Source: Halostagnicola larsenii XH-48
GTDB taxonomy: Archaea; Halobacteriota; Halobacteria; Halobacteriales; Natrialbaceae
Direction: 5' to 3'
Assembly (NCBI RefSeq): GCF_000517625.1
Contig: NZ_CP007056.1
Span: 186,001-250,000, forward strand
Length of the DNA: 64,000 nucleotides
Each line of letters begins with the position of its first letter. Positions within the stretch are counted from its first letter, which is position 1. Below are positions 45,041-53,791 of the stretch, one piece after another. Made by a program: the position numbers and the translations under genes. The notes under the pieces are model-generated. The model ran no database searches, had not been told where the DNA came from, and worked only from the letters and a program-made list of their open reading frames with translations.

Positions 45041-46002
45041 CGACGAGCGGAAAGGCGGTCGTCGACCGGGGCCTGACGGTCGTTCGCGACCACGGCGTCT
45101 GGCTGACGGCATTACTCTCGGTCGTGGTCTTCTTCACCTTGGCCGCTTACGCGGACATCGACAGCGTGACGAGCGCTCTCGCCGCAGTGAACTGGAGCAC
45201 GTTCGGCATCGTCCTCGGCCTCACGACCGTCGGATACGGCTTCCGATTCGCAAAATGGCACTACTACCTCCGGCGACTCGACGTGGACATTCCGCTCGCG
45301 GCGAGCGCTATCGCCTTCTTCAGCGGGCTGATGATGGTCGTCACGCCGGGGAAAGCCGGCGAGGTCTGGAAGGCGTGGTTCCTGAGCGACACGCGCGGCG
45401 TTCCCGCGAGCAAGACGACCTCCGTCGTCGGCGCGGAGCGTATCACGGATCTCATCGCGCTGAGCGTGTTGGCCGCGCTCGGCGTCCTAGTTTACAGCCG
45501 CTCGTCGCTTCCCGTGATCGGTCTCCTCGGGACCATCGCGCTCGGGATCGGCCTGCTTCAGTGGCGACGGGGGTGTCTGGCGCTCCTCGGACGGCTCGAG
45601 TCGGCCCCGGTCCTCGGCGAGTACGCGAGCGAACTCGAGCAGTTCTACGAGGGTACGTACCGACTGTTCCAGTTTCGTCCGCTCGTCGTTTCGACGCTGC
45701 TCAGCCTCGCGGCGTGGGGGCTCGAAGGCGTCGCGTTCTGGCTGGTTCTCGAGGGATTCGGCGTCGACGCCAGCGTCGTCATCGGGCTGTTCGTCTTCGG
45801 CTTCGGGTCGGTCGTCGGCGCGGTGTCGATGCTCCCCGGCGGACTCGCGGCGACGGAGGCGTCGATGGTCGGCGTCCTGCTCTCGATCGGGTACCCGGAG
45901 ACCGTCGCGGCCGCCGCCACGATCGTGATCCGTGTGGGGACGCTGTGGTACGCTGCTGCGCTCGGCACGGCCACGTTCCTCACGTACAGGGGGACGCGAT
46001 GA
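45037..46002 (+). CDS. UPF0104/LPG-synthase-TM family membrane protein, flippase-like
   Basis: The 321-residue protein has eight or so helices and matches the lysylphosphatidylglycerol synthase TM (UPF0104) family: NWSTFGIVLGLTTVGYGFRFAKWHYYLR, GLMMVVTPGKAGEVWKAWFL, TTSVVGAERITDLIAL and SMLPGGLAATEASMVGVLL. The GTG at 45037 is the start: it overlaps the PHP stop as GTGA and has GGGGAG seven bases upstream. Proteins of this family are thought to move lipid-linked molecules across membranes and occur near glycan genes in archaea. It could translocate the lipid-phosphate sugar to the GT-C enzyme. Confidence 0.82.
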   Translation: MTTSGKAVVDRGLTVVRDHGVWLTALLSVVVFFTLAAYADIDSVTSALAAVNWSTFGIVLGLTTVGYGFRFAKWHYYLRRLDVDIPLAASAIAFFSGLMMVVTPGKAGEVWKAWFLSDTRGVPASKTTSVVGAERITDLIALSVLAALGVLVYSRSSLPVIGLLGTIALGIGLLQWRRGCLALLGRLESAPVLGEYASELEQFYEGTYRLFQFRPLVVSTLLSLAAWGLEGVAFWLVLEGFGVDASVVIGLFVFGFGSVVGAVSMLPGGLAATEASMVGVLLSIGYPETVAAAATIVIRVGTLWYAAALGTATFLTYRGTR

Positions 46003-46261
46003 GCGGGCCACGAATTGCGGCTTTCGTCGAGTTCGGCTTGTCTTCACTGCGTCCACACCTCCGCTCGAGTTGGTTCTCGAGCGGTCCGTCTGCAATCGCA
46101 GTACCGGTCCGGATACTGCTTTCACGCTCTCACAGCGCTCGAGACGTAACACTTGTGACCACGTCTCCAACCCGTATATCCTGTATTGTACGCCAATTCA
46201 CCCAATTTTGGGATCGATCACGTCCGATACGATTCGAACGAACCGCTCCAGCTAAGTATCT

Positions 46262-47566
46262 ATGAACCAGCGTATCCGCGTCACCGTCGCCGCCGCCGTC
46301 ATCGCTCTCCTGATCGCATCACTTGGCGTCCAGGCAATCACCATCGACCGCGAACCGACCGTTATCAATGAAGATGGCCGCTATCCCGGGAACACGCTCG
46401 TGGGGGTTCATTCGTACACCGACGATGGGCAAGTCGTCGAAATAGCGCCCGACGGCGATGTCGTCTGGGAGTGGTCGGTGCCCGACTCGCGCGTGTTCGG
46501 CGTCGAACAGATCGATCCGGAGACAGTGCTGGCGGCCGTCGCCGTCAAGACGCCTGCCGAAGAGTGTTCCCAGGAGTACCTGGAGTACGAGGAGTACGAT
46601 GACCACTGCGTTCACAACCGCGTCGTCGAAATCGACAAGGGGTCGAAGGAGGTCGTCTGGGAATACGACTGGTACGACGACTTCATCGACTACCAGGAAG
46701 TCCACGACTTCGAGCGCCTCGATACTGGAGAAACGGCGATCATCGACATGGGGAACGATCGCTCGTTTACCGTCGACCGCGACGGCGAGATCACCTGGGA
46801 GTGGTATGCCGAGGACCATTTGACACCCGGAACGCCGTTCTACGAGGAGTACGGCGGTCACCAGCGAGACGGCGAACACGACGACTGGACGCACATGAAC
46901 GACATCGACCAACTGGAAAACGGCAACTTCCAGATGAGCATCCGGAACTTCGACTCGATCATCGAGGTCGATCCGGAGACTGACGAGATCGTCGATGTGA
47001 TCGGCGAACCGGGGAACAAAACCGTGCTGGATGAACAGCACAATCCTCACCGTATCGAAGATGAGGGGACGATGGTCGTCGCCGACAGCCGAAACAACCG
47101 GATCGTCGAACTCGACCTCGAGTCCAACGAGGAGATCTGGCGCTATACCGGCACTGCAAACGACCCCCTCCAGTGGCCACGTGACGCCGATCGACTGCCC
47201 AACGGCAACACGCTCATCACGGATTCGCGGAACAATCGTGTGCTCGAGGTCGCCCCCGATGGGGAGATCGTCTGGGAGTTCGACGACGCCGACGGGACAG
47301 TTATTCCGTTGGCGTACGAGGCCGACCGCATCGGAGTCGGCGAACAGCCCGATGTGCCGCCGGGGAGCGAACTGACCGAGGTCGATGTCGAACCTGGGCC
47401 CCTTCAGTCAGTGATTCAAGAATGGGAAGCCATGGCGCAGTACGTCTTCCCGACGTGGATGCACCTTCCGCAGATACTGCACGTCGTCGGTATCGGTCTG
47501 GGTGTGCTGTGGCTTGGTGGAGAGGGGTGTCTATTCGCGTGGCGACGAATCAGTACCAAGTGGTGA
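46262..47566 (+). CDS. arylsulfotransferase-like (ASST) beta-propeller membrane protein
   Basis: The 434-residue protein has an N-terminal helix (about 6-25), a propeller of repeated strands such as VVEIAPDGDVVWEWSVPD, HNRVVEIDKGSKEVVWEYDWYDD and SRNNRVLEVAPDGEIVWEFDD, and a C-terminal helix (about 405-425) followed by RRISTKW. Such D-G-x-x-x-W-E/x-W repeats are typical of archaeal ASST-family proteins. Bacterial ASST moves sulfate between phenolic esters; an active-site His is expected but not assigned here (candidates in THMNDIDQL and HNPHRI). Its place after the glycan genes suggests modification of a surface glycan or protein. Confidence 0.75.
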   Translation: MNQRIRVTVAAAVIALLIASLGVQAITIDREPTVINEDGRYPGNTLVGVHSYTDDGQVVEIAPDGDVVWEWSVPDSRVFGVEQIDPETVLAAVAVKTPAEECSQEYLEYEEYDDHCVHNRVVEIDKGSKEVVWEYDWYDDFIDYQEVHDFERLDTGETAIIDMGNDRSFTVDRDGEITWEWYAEDHLTPGTPFYEEYGGHQRDGEHDDWTHMNDIDQLENGNFQMSIRNFDSIIEVDPETDEIVDVIGEPGNKTVLDEQHNPHRIEDEGTMVVADSRNNRIVELDLESNEEIWRYTGTANDPLQWPRDADRLPNGNTLITDSRNNRVLEVAPDGEIVWEFDDADGTVIPLAYEADRIGVGEQPDVPPGSELTEVDVEPGPLQSVIQEWEAMAQYVFPTWMHLPQILHVVGIGLGVLWLGGEGCLFAWRRISTKW

Positions 47567-47846
47567 GCGAGCGTAGATGCGCCACCGGCTAGCGGCCCTG
47601 TCTCGATTTCGGTCTGGTGGGAACTTCCCATCGGCCGATCCAGAAACCGGTGTTTCCGGACCGGATCGGTCGTCACCAACGGGATCTCCCGTTCAACGGG
47701 ATGGCTGGTTGGTAGCCCACTCGCCAGTTCCGATGCGTACGAACGCGAACTCACCTCTCTTCGGTGGTGATTTTGCTCCGACAGGACGGGTGGGCGTATT
47801 CGGACAGCGGACACACTTATCGAACTAGAAGTATAACTACGAGTGT

Positions 47847-48134
47847 ATGCCCGAAGAAGTTCTGTTCAAATCCGAACACACGCAGGATAGAGAAGCAATT
47901 GCGTCGTACCTCCGCAGTGTTGCCGAAAAACTCGAGCAAGGGGGTTCGATCACACTGAAAGCCGGATCGGAGTCCGTAACCGTAGAGCCGCCCGCGCGAC
48001 CGACGTTCGAAGTCAAAGCCGAACGCGAGGGTCCGGCAGACGGCGCCGGTGAGCTGAGCATCGAATTCGAACTCGAGTGGGACGAGGATAGTGACGGAAG
48101 CGGTGGAAGCGGTGGCGCCCTCGAGATCGAGTAA
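47847..48134 (+). CDS. amphi-Trp domain protein
   Basis: The 95-residue protein follows the amphi-Trp pattern: VLFKSEHTQDREAIASYLRSVAEKLEQG, then GSITLKAG, SVTVEPP, and a strand pair ending LSIEFELEWDE, with an acidic Gly/Ser tail. A CACTTATCG box (about 47813-47821) is 26-33 bases from the ATG. Function of the family is unknown. It stands alone between the glycan cluster and a membrane-protein gene. Confidence 0.85.
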   Translation: MPEEVLFKSEHTQDREAIASYLRSVAEKLEQGGSITLKAGSESVTVEPPARPTFEVKAEREGPADGAGELSIEFELEWDEDSDGSGGSGGALEIE

Positions 48135-48532
48135 CGAGTTCAGTTTTCGCTCCGGGGCGGAACTGCGATCCCCTCTAGCACACTCTCCGTCGCTGGTGAT
48201 AAGCGGTGACCGAATAGCGACAGCGCCGACGATAGGAGGCGGTATTCCACCGTCGGGGATGCAGCCGGTGGGCGGTGGTCGAGAGATCGTAGTCTGTTGC
48301 ACACAGCGGGGTGTACGACGGGTACCACACGCCGGTGAACCGGTGTCAACCGCTATCCGATTTCCAGTCGCCCGCAATCGTGGCGGCTACTCGAGTTCCT
48401 TCCGTGCCATCCGCACAGGAGCCGTACGGGAAACGACGTGAGCATTTCCGTGGGTGGACAGCGAGTTCGAGGGGGACACGAGTGTCCTTGCGGCGAGGGG
48501 CTTATACTGTCTCCACACATATCACCGACGAC
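48135..48532. other. 398-base gap before the YdjM-like gene
   Basis: No gene is seen. Although the downstream frame stays open upstream to 48311, that extension reads as Arg-rich non-protein sequence. CTTATACTG at 48501-48509 is the box A for the GTG start at 48533. Confidence 0.45.
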
Positions 48533-49579
48533 GTGTTTCTTGGACACGCGCTGCTGGCGTTCGCCCTCGCCACGCTGCTTGCGGACTGGCGAGGGTGGCC
48601 CGCTCGCCGCGCACTGACTCTCGGGGTGATTGCGGGTGCGTTCGCGGCGATCCCGGATATCGACGTCGCGTACGCGGCTGTGGCGCTGGATTTTGGCCGG
48701 CTGACCACCGAGTCGGTCGCTCGCCCGAGTACGTTCTGGGACGCGACGCGGGGCGTCCACCGGGCGATGACCCACTCGCTGATCGTCTCGCTGCTGGCCG
48801 GTCCCGCGTTCGGACTCTGGACGGGCGCGAAAAACGGCTCGGCGCTGACCCGGACCATCGGTCGAGGCGTCGGTGCCGCCGTGCTTGTCGGACTGGTCAC
48901 CGTGGCCGCTCTCTCGAGCGGCCCGCTCGGGGCTATTGTGATGGGGCTGTTCGCAGTCGCCGGCGTCGGAGTCGCTCTGCTGTGTCGGATCGCGACGGAC
49001 TTTTCGGCTCGGACGATCGGACTCGCCGCCACGGCCGGGTTGCTGTCTCACCCATGGGGCGACCTGGTGACGGGCGAACCGCCGCAATTGTTCTACCCGC
49101 TTTCCGTTCGCGTGTTCGACGGGCGGGTGATGCTCCACGACGACGCGACGGTTCACCTGCTGGGTGCGTTCGCGCTCGAGCTAGCGGTCGTCTGGCTCGC
49201 GGCGTTCGCGATCGCCCGCGTCACCGACCACTCGCTGTCGAGGTTGGTCGATCGACGCGCGAGCATCGGTGTCGCGTACGGCATGGTGGCCGTCGTGATG
49301 ACACCGCCGACGCTCGACGTGTCGTATCACTTCGTGTTCTCAATTCTGGCAGTCGGGATCGTCTGTGCCGGCTTCTCGGCACGATCCGCTGTGTCGGCGT
49401 CGGTGACCGACCTTCGACAGTGGTTCGGCTTGCCGACGTTCGACGGGGTGTTGGCCGGCGAACTCGAGGGCGTGCACGCGTCGTCGCTGCAGGTTGCCTT
49501 CACTGCGCTGACCGGAATCACCGCGGCGCTCTGGGGGTACGCGACCGTGTATTCGATTGCGATATTCGTGACAGCCTGA
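48533..49579 (+). CDS. YdjM/DUF457-type metal-dependent hydrolase, membrane
   Basis: The 348-residue protein starts VFLGHALLAFALATLLADWRGWP from a GTG that lies about 26-29 bases after a TATA box, so it is probably leaderless. Marks of the family are the first His in GHALLAF, the block GAFAAIPDIDVAYA, RGVHRAMTHSLIVSLL and LLSHPWGDLVTG, whose His and Asp residues should bind metal. About eight helices surround them. Bacterial YdjM is an inner-membrane protein of unclear substrate. It is followed by two more membrane-protein genes. Confidence 0.82.
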   Translation: MFLGHALLAFALATLLADWRGWPARRALTLGVIAGAFAAIPDIDVAYAAVALDFGRLTTESVARPSTFWDATRGVHRAMTHSLIVSLLAGPAFGLWTGAKNGSALTRTIGRGVGAAVLVGLVTVAALSSGPLGAIVMGLFAVAGVGVALLCRIATDFSARTIGLAATAGLLSHPWGDLVTGEPPQLFYPLSVRVFDGRVMLHDDATVHLLGAFALELAVVWLAAFAIARVTDHSLSRLVDRRASIGVAYGMVAVVMTPPTLDVSYHFVFSILAVGIVCAGFSARSAVSASVTDLRQWFGLPTFDGVLAGELEGVHASSLQVAFTALTGITAALWGYATVYSIAIFVTA

Positions 49580-49650
49580 CTTCACAATTCGCTCGTGAGA
49601 ACCGGTCCGACAGCCATACATAATTTATGTTCGAAGTCCTAACGCCCTGT

Positions 49651-50280
49651 ATGTCGCTTTCTGAACTCGACCAGTTACTCGACGACGGTCGCCGAAACGC
49701 GATCATCGCCTGGCTACTGGTCGCCCTGCTGGCGAGCGCCAGCGTGGGCATCGTGGTCGTCACGGGCGTCCTGTGGTCGCTGTTCGCGCTGGTGTTGCTC
49801 GTGCTGGCGGTGATTCCGCCGCTGGCCTACCGAACGCCGTACGTAATGTTACCCTGGGAGGTGTTACTGATGGCTGCGCTGCCGGTCGTCGGACTCGCAC
49901 TCGGCTCGGAGTGGCTCTCGAGCCAGTTTGCCGCCTACTTCGCGGTCGCGGCGATCGCGCTGGTGATCGCGGTCGAACTCCAGTCGTTCACGGCCGTTCG
50001 ACTGTCGCCGGGGTTTGCGGTCGTCCTCGTCGTGATGTCGACACTGGCGGCCGCGGCGCTGTGGGGGCTGGTCCAGTGGGGATTCGACGTCTATCTCGGG
50101 ACGAACTTCATCACGACCAACGAGGCGTTAATGTACGAGTGGATCTACTCGACGATCGCCGGACTCTTCGCTGGCGTCGTGTTCACGTTGTACTTTCGCC
50201 GACGTATCACGATGGAAGACCGGCTGCCAGCCGAGATCAAAGACGACGTGTTACAAGATCGCGCGGGTGAGAACCGATGA
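49651..50280 (+). CDS. hypothetical membrane protein
   Basis: The 209-residue protein has six hydrophobic helices and ends in a charged tail (FRRRITMEDRLPAEIKDD). I do not recognise the family. The ATG at 49651 is chosen because CATAATTTA (49618-49626) gives box A spacing for it; an ATG eight codons earlier would overlap that box. It overlaps the next gene by 4 bases (ATGA), so the two membrane proteins are made together and may interact. Confidence 0.65.
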   Translation: MSLSELDQLLDDGRRNAIIAWLLVALLASASVGIVVVTGVLWSLFALVLLVLAVIPPLAYRTPYVMLPWEVLLMAALPVVGLALGSEWLSSQFAAYFAVAAIALVIAVELQSFTAVRLSPGFAVVLVVMSTLAAAALWGLVQWGFDVYLGTNFITTNEALMYEWIYSTIAGLFAGVVFTLYFRRRITMEDRLPAEIKDDVLQDRAGENR

Positions 50281-50933
50281 AAAACGTGCTCATCCGTGGA
50301 CTCGCTTCCCAGCGTCGACAGCGCCAACTGTCGTACTTGATGGAGATCAGCCTCGTGGGGCTGTTGTTCGTCGGCATCGAACGGGGGAGCGTCGGCGTCA
50401 TCGTCAACACGGTGGTCTGTTTGGTCGTAACCCAGCTCCCGGCGCTTCTCGAGCGGGATTACGAGATTCCGATGGACCCGCGGATCACGCTGTGGGTCAC
50501 CAGCGCTGCGTTCCTCCACGCGCTCGGCACCGTTGGCATCCCCGGGATGGGGTGGAACTTCTACTCCGGAGTGGAATGGTGGGATCACCTGACCCACGCG
50601 CTGTCGGCGTCGGTCGTGGCGGCCGTCGGCTACGCGACAGTTCGGGCGATCGACGAGCACTCCGATACCGTGTATCTGCCGCCGAAATTCATGGCCGTGA
50701 TCATGCTGTTGTTCGTGCTCGCGTTCGCCGTGCTCTGGGAACTCCTCGAGTTCGGGATCGGTATCGCCGCCGAACAGTTCGGTACCGCGTCGGTGCTCAC
50801 CCAGTACGGCGTCTACGATACCCTCTGGGATGTCGTGTACAACTCGGTGGGTGCTGTCATCGTGGCGCTGTGGGGCGGCGTCTACCTCACGGACCTCTCG
50901 TCGGCGATCGGCGAGCGGTTCGGGAAAAACTGA
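50277..50933 (+). CDS. DUF2238/YjdF-like membrane protein
   Basis: The 218-residue protein has six helices. GVEWWDHLTHALSASVVAAVGYA, LWELLEFGIG and YGVYDTLWDVVYNSVGAVI carry the WWD-x-x-TH, E-x-x-E and DT-x-WD pattern of YjdF/DUF2238 proteins; the acidic and His residues may form a metal or lipid site in the membrane. It is co-translated with the preceding membrane-protein gene and followed by a strong hairpin. Confidence 0.75.
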   Translation: MKNVLIRGLASQRRQRQLSYLMEISLVGLLFVGIERGSVGVIVNTVVCLVVTQLPALLERDYEIPMDPRITLWVTSAAFLHALGTVGIPGMGWNFYSGVEWWDHLTHALSASVVAAVGYATVRAIDEHSDTVYLPPKFMAVIMLLFVLAFAVLWELLEFGIGIAAEQFGTASVLTQYGVYDTLWDVVYNSVGAVIVALWGGVYLTDLSSAIGERFGKN

Positions 50934-50945
50934 GTTTCGACTGGA

Positions 50946-50985
50946 GCCGCCTCACGAGAATAGAGGCGGCGACGCGGGGCGTTTT
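50946..50985 (+). terminator. stem-loop terminator after the YjdF-like gene
   Basis: GCCGCCTC at 50946-50953 and GAGGCGGC at 50963-50970 form a perfect 8-bp GC-rich stem with a 9-base loop, 13 bases after the stop. TTTT follows at 50982-50985. Confidence 0.6.
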
Positions 50986-51080
50986 GCTGGATCTCCGAGA
51001 GCTACTCGAGCGAACCACTCTGCTTTCCTCTCCGGCGGGTCATCTGAGTATCTAAAACGAGTGACACGAACGAGCGGCAT

Positions 51081-51105
51081 TTATATACTGCTTCAGTAAC
51101 TGAAG
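51081..51105 (+). promoter_or_regulatory. box A and adjoining inverted repeat of the TrkA-C gene pair
   Basis: TTATATA at 51081-51087 is 25-31 bases before the ATG at 51112. Directly after it, CTTCAG (51091-51096) and CTGAAG (51100-51105) form a perfect dyad around TAA. Outer ACTG and CAGT extend it with one bulge. It covers the expected transcription start, a fitting operator position. Confidence 0.5.
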
Positions 51106-51111
51106 CCAGTT

Positions 51112-52344
51112 ATGGTTCTGGCACCCATTACGGACGTTTTACTTGGAATTTATCTCGGACTACTCGCCGCCATCTTCCCGGCGTTCATCGCGTTTTCCAT
51201 CGGTTTTATATTCAAATACTTCACGGCCGTTACCGTCCCCGCCCTCGGTGTCGTTGCACTGGGCGGGACACTCGCCGGGGTGTCCGGCGGGTTAATGGGG
51301 CTGATGGACCCGACACTCTCCGGGAGCTGGACGGGTATCACTGCTGTCTTAGTGATCTTGATGGCTTGCCTATGGGCGCACAGTCAAGGAGACACACTCG
51401 CGGATGCAACGCCTCGGAGGCTGACGCTAAAATCCATTCCGGGGGCGAAACTCTCCACCGACTTGGCCGAGCGGGTCGACTCCTACGGCCAGGTCCGCAT
51501 TCGGCCCGTGGGGGAGATACACGACATCGAGGGGTACCCTCAGTTGTCCGAGGATCTGCGAGAACAGATCGCCAATCGTTCCTGGAAGTTCCCCGTTGCT
51601 CTCTCGGTTTCGGCGCTCGAATCCCGGCTCGAGGAGCGTCTGATGGCCGACTACGAACTCGCCGAAGCGAGCGTGACCATCGACAAAAAGGGACGCGCAC
51701 ATATCGCTGGGGCGCCGACTGCTGCCGGACTATCTCGGCGCGTACCGCCCAGAAAGCGGGCTGTAACGATTGAGACTCTCCTCCCGACCGGTGTTGCCCG
51801 GGGCGACTCCGTGACGCTTCGGCTCCCGGACGGCGACGTTACGGGTCCAATGGTTAGCGCCCGAACGAAAGGCGTCGAGACGAATGAGGTCGAGACGAAG
51901 AGTGAACCAGATCCGTCGAAGGAAACTGACGGTATCCAAGACGGTGTGAAACAACTCATCCCGAAGATGACGACGACCGGAGGAGAGGGGTTCGTTACCA
52001 TCGCCGTTTCCCTCGCCGAGGGAAAGCGGATCGTTCGGAACGACTTCGCACCGATGGTTGTCAATTCGCGGGGAAAACAGCGCGAGTACGAAACGATCGC
52101 GGTTCTTCGGCAACACGGGAACCGATTTCGGAAACTGGTTGTGGGCGAACGGAGCTCACTCGCCGGCACCACGATCGGCGGTTCGCAGATTCGTGACGCC
52201 TACAGGGTGGCGATTCTAGCGATCCGACGTCCGTCGGAGGTGCTCATCGCTCCGCGGGGTTCGACTGAACTCCGGAGCGGTGACGAGCTAATCGTCGTCG
52301 GCAAGCCAACTCAGCTCCGTGAATTTGAGGGGGTGATCGCATGA
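51112..52344 (+). CDS. membrane protein with C-terminal TrkA-C (RCK_C) domain (1)
   Basis: The 410-residue protein has three helices in its first 90 residues (one near 10-35, one 40-65, one 70-90), then a soluble region. The middle part (about 105-230) has IRPVGEIHDIEGYPQL and LESRLEERLMADYELAEASVTID. The end (about 320-410: RKLVVGERSSLAGTTIGGSQIRDAYRVAILAIRRP, then RSGDELIVVGKPTQLREFEG) is an RCK_C domain. There is no Rossmann RCK_N domain and no potassium pore loop. It overlaps the next gene by 4 bases. Its role may be to sense ions or nucleotides for a channel or transporter encoded elsewhere. Confidence 0.75.
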   Translation: MVLAPITDVLLGIYLGLLAAIFPAFIAFSIGFIFKYFTAVTVPALGVVALGGTLAGVSGGLMGLMDPTLSGSWTGITAVLVILMACLWAHSQGDTLADATPRRLTLKSIPGAKLSTDLAERVDSYGQVRIRPVGEIHDIEGYPQLSEDLREQIANRSWKFPVALSVSALESRLEERLMADYELAEASVTIDKKGRAHIAGAPTAAGLSRRVPPRKRAVTIETLLPTGVARGDSVTLRLPDGDVTGPMVSARTKGVETNEVETKSEPDPSKETDGIQDGVKQLIPKMTTTGGEGFVTIAVSLAEGKRIVRNDFAPMVVNSRGKQREYETIAVLRQHGNRFRKLVVGERSSLAGTTIGGSQIRDAYRVAILAIRRPSEVLIAPRGSTELRSGDELIVVGKPTQLREFEGVIA

Positions 52345-53576
52345 GCCTGATATCGACGGCGCTCACTCACTCGTTCGTAGCGGCGTTGGTTAGCATACTC
52401 GGCTTGTCGCTGCTGGCGTTTGCGGTAACGACGATCGTCACGTTCGTGTTCCAGGTGCGGGTCCGACAGCGGTTCCCTGCGGGTGCAACACTTATCGTTG
52501 GTCTGGGCGTCGTCGCGATCTATCTCAACTCTCGATTGGCCCTCGTCCAGTTCATCAGTAACACGGGCGATCCCGTCACTGTGGAAGAGGCGATCCTCAA
52601 CGTTTCGGCGTTCGCCGCGGCCGGCGTCGTGTCGTATGCGGGCCGATACGTCGGCAACACGGTTGGTGCCTCGAAGCAACTACCATGGCTAACCGTCGCG
52701 CCCGATTTCAGCCCGCTGGTTCGGGCCACTGGCCGATTCATCACGGTTACCCTGCCAGAGGACGTCCAAGACATCGATGGCTACGATGCAGTAAAGGGGG
52801 AAACGAAGAAGATACTCTCCGGGAAAACGATGGATTTCCCGCGGGGATTGACGATAGAGGAACTGGAATCCCAGATCGCCGCTCGGCTGACAGACGGATA
52901 CGATATCGGCTACGTCGACGTGGACCTCGATACGAACGGGTCAGTCCAGTATCTCGCCGTGGGCCAGCGTCCGATCGGGATCGGGCAGACGCTACCCCAA
53001 CAGTCCGCGGCAGTTGCGATCCGTGCGGACCCTCCTTACAGCGCAACTGCGGGTGATACAGTCCAGGTGTGGCGAACGGACGACGACGGCGTCGAAACAC
53101 TACTCGGGACAGCAGAACTCCGAGGGAGTGTCCAGACGGTCGCAACGCTTGCGATGGACAAAGCGATGGCATCCGAGATGGATCCGACCGAGGATTACCG
53201 GCTGATGACGCTCTCGGCCGATTCGAACCCCGAACGCGAGTTCGCTGCGATGTTGCGGCGGGAGGACGAGACGATGAGCACCGTCGAGATTACGGCCGAG
53301 AGTCCGCTTATCGGGAGCTCGATCGGGGCGCTCGACGTGACCGTTATCGCTGCTCGGACCACCGACGGCGGTATCGAAACGCTCCCGAAGCGAGATCACA
53401 TCATTCAGGCGGGAGACTGTCTCTTCGCGATCGGGCGTCCGGAAGCTCTGAGACGGCTCGAATCGGAAAACACCGCGCGTATCACTCCCACCGAACAGGT
53501 ACTCGAGTATACCGAACAAATTCCGGCTCGATCGGAAGCATCGGGCGACAGACCACAGACGAAACGCGATCGGTGA
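52341..53576 (+). CDS. membrane protein with C-terminal TrkA-C (RCK_C) domain (2)
   Basis: The 411-residue protein repeats the layout of its neighbour: three helices (about 10-95), a soluble middle with LPEDVQDIDGYDAVKG and IEELESQIAARLTDGYDIGYVDVDLD, and a C-terminal RCK_C-like domain (VEITAESPLIGSSIGALDVTVIAARTTDGG, then IQAGDCLFAIGRPEALRRLE). The aligned DIxGY and LESxxxxRLxxxY motifs show that the pair arose by duplication, though they have diverged widely. The ATGA overlap indicates coupled synthesis and probably a heteromer. Confidence 0.75.
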   Translation: MSLISTALTHSFVAALVSILGLSLLAFAVTTIVTFVFQVRVRQRFPAGATLIVGLGVVAIYLNSRLALVQFISNTGDPVTVEEAILNVSAFAAAGVVSYAGRYVGNTVGASKQLPWLTVAPDFSPLVRATGRFITVTLPEDVQDIDGYDAVKGETKKILSGKTMDFPRGLTIEELESQIAARLTDGYDIGYVDVDLDTNGSVQYLAVGQRPIGIGQTLPQQSAAVAIRADPPYSATAGDTVQVWRTDDDGVETLLGTAELRGSVQTVATLAMDKAMASEMDPTEDYRLMTLSADSNPEREFAAMLRREDETMSTVEITAESPLIGSSIGALDVTVIAARTTDGGIETLPKRDHIIQAGDCLFAIGRPEALRRLESENTARITPTEQVLEYTEQIPARSEASGDRPQTKRDR

Positions 53577-53706
53577 TGCGACTCACCGTCGCCCGCCGAC
53601 GGGTCGCTCGTCTGGTGTACTGAATATACCGTTTCATCGTTGACTCACTACTGCTGACCGAACTTCGTGCGGAGATCCTTCAGGACGAGGCCCTCAGCCG
53701 ACATCA

Positions 53707-53746
53707 CCGTCGTCTTGAGACGGAACGCATCGGGAAGTCCCGATGC
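53707..53746. terminator. two hairpins between convergent genes
   Basis: CCGTC (53707-53711) pairs with GACGG (53719-53723). GCATCGGG (53727-53734) pairs perfectly with CCCGATGC (53739-53746) around the tetraloop AAGT. They lie between the TrkA-C and copper ATPase gene ends. Termination for both strands is the simplest reading. Confidence 0.45.
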
Positions 53747-53791
53747 AGCCACAACACCAGGACGTGAGAACAGCATATTCGGCGGGCTGCG

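Noticed and set aside
53670-53695. CCTTCAGGACGAGG word resembling an IS200/IS605 element end
   Set aside because: Only one side of the expected hairpin is present and no element or second end is near.
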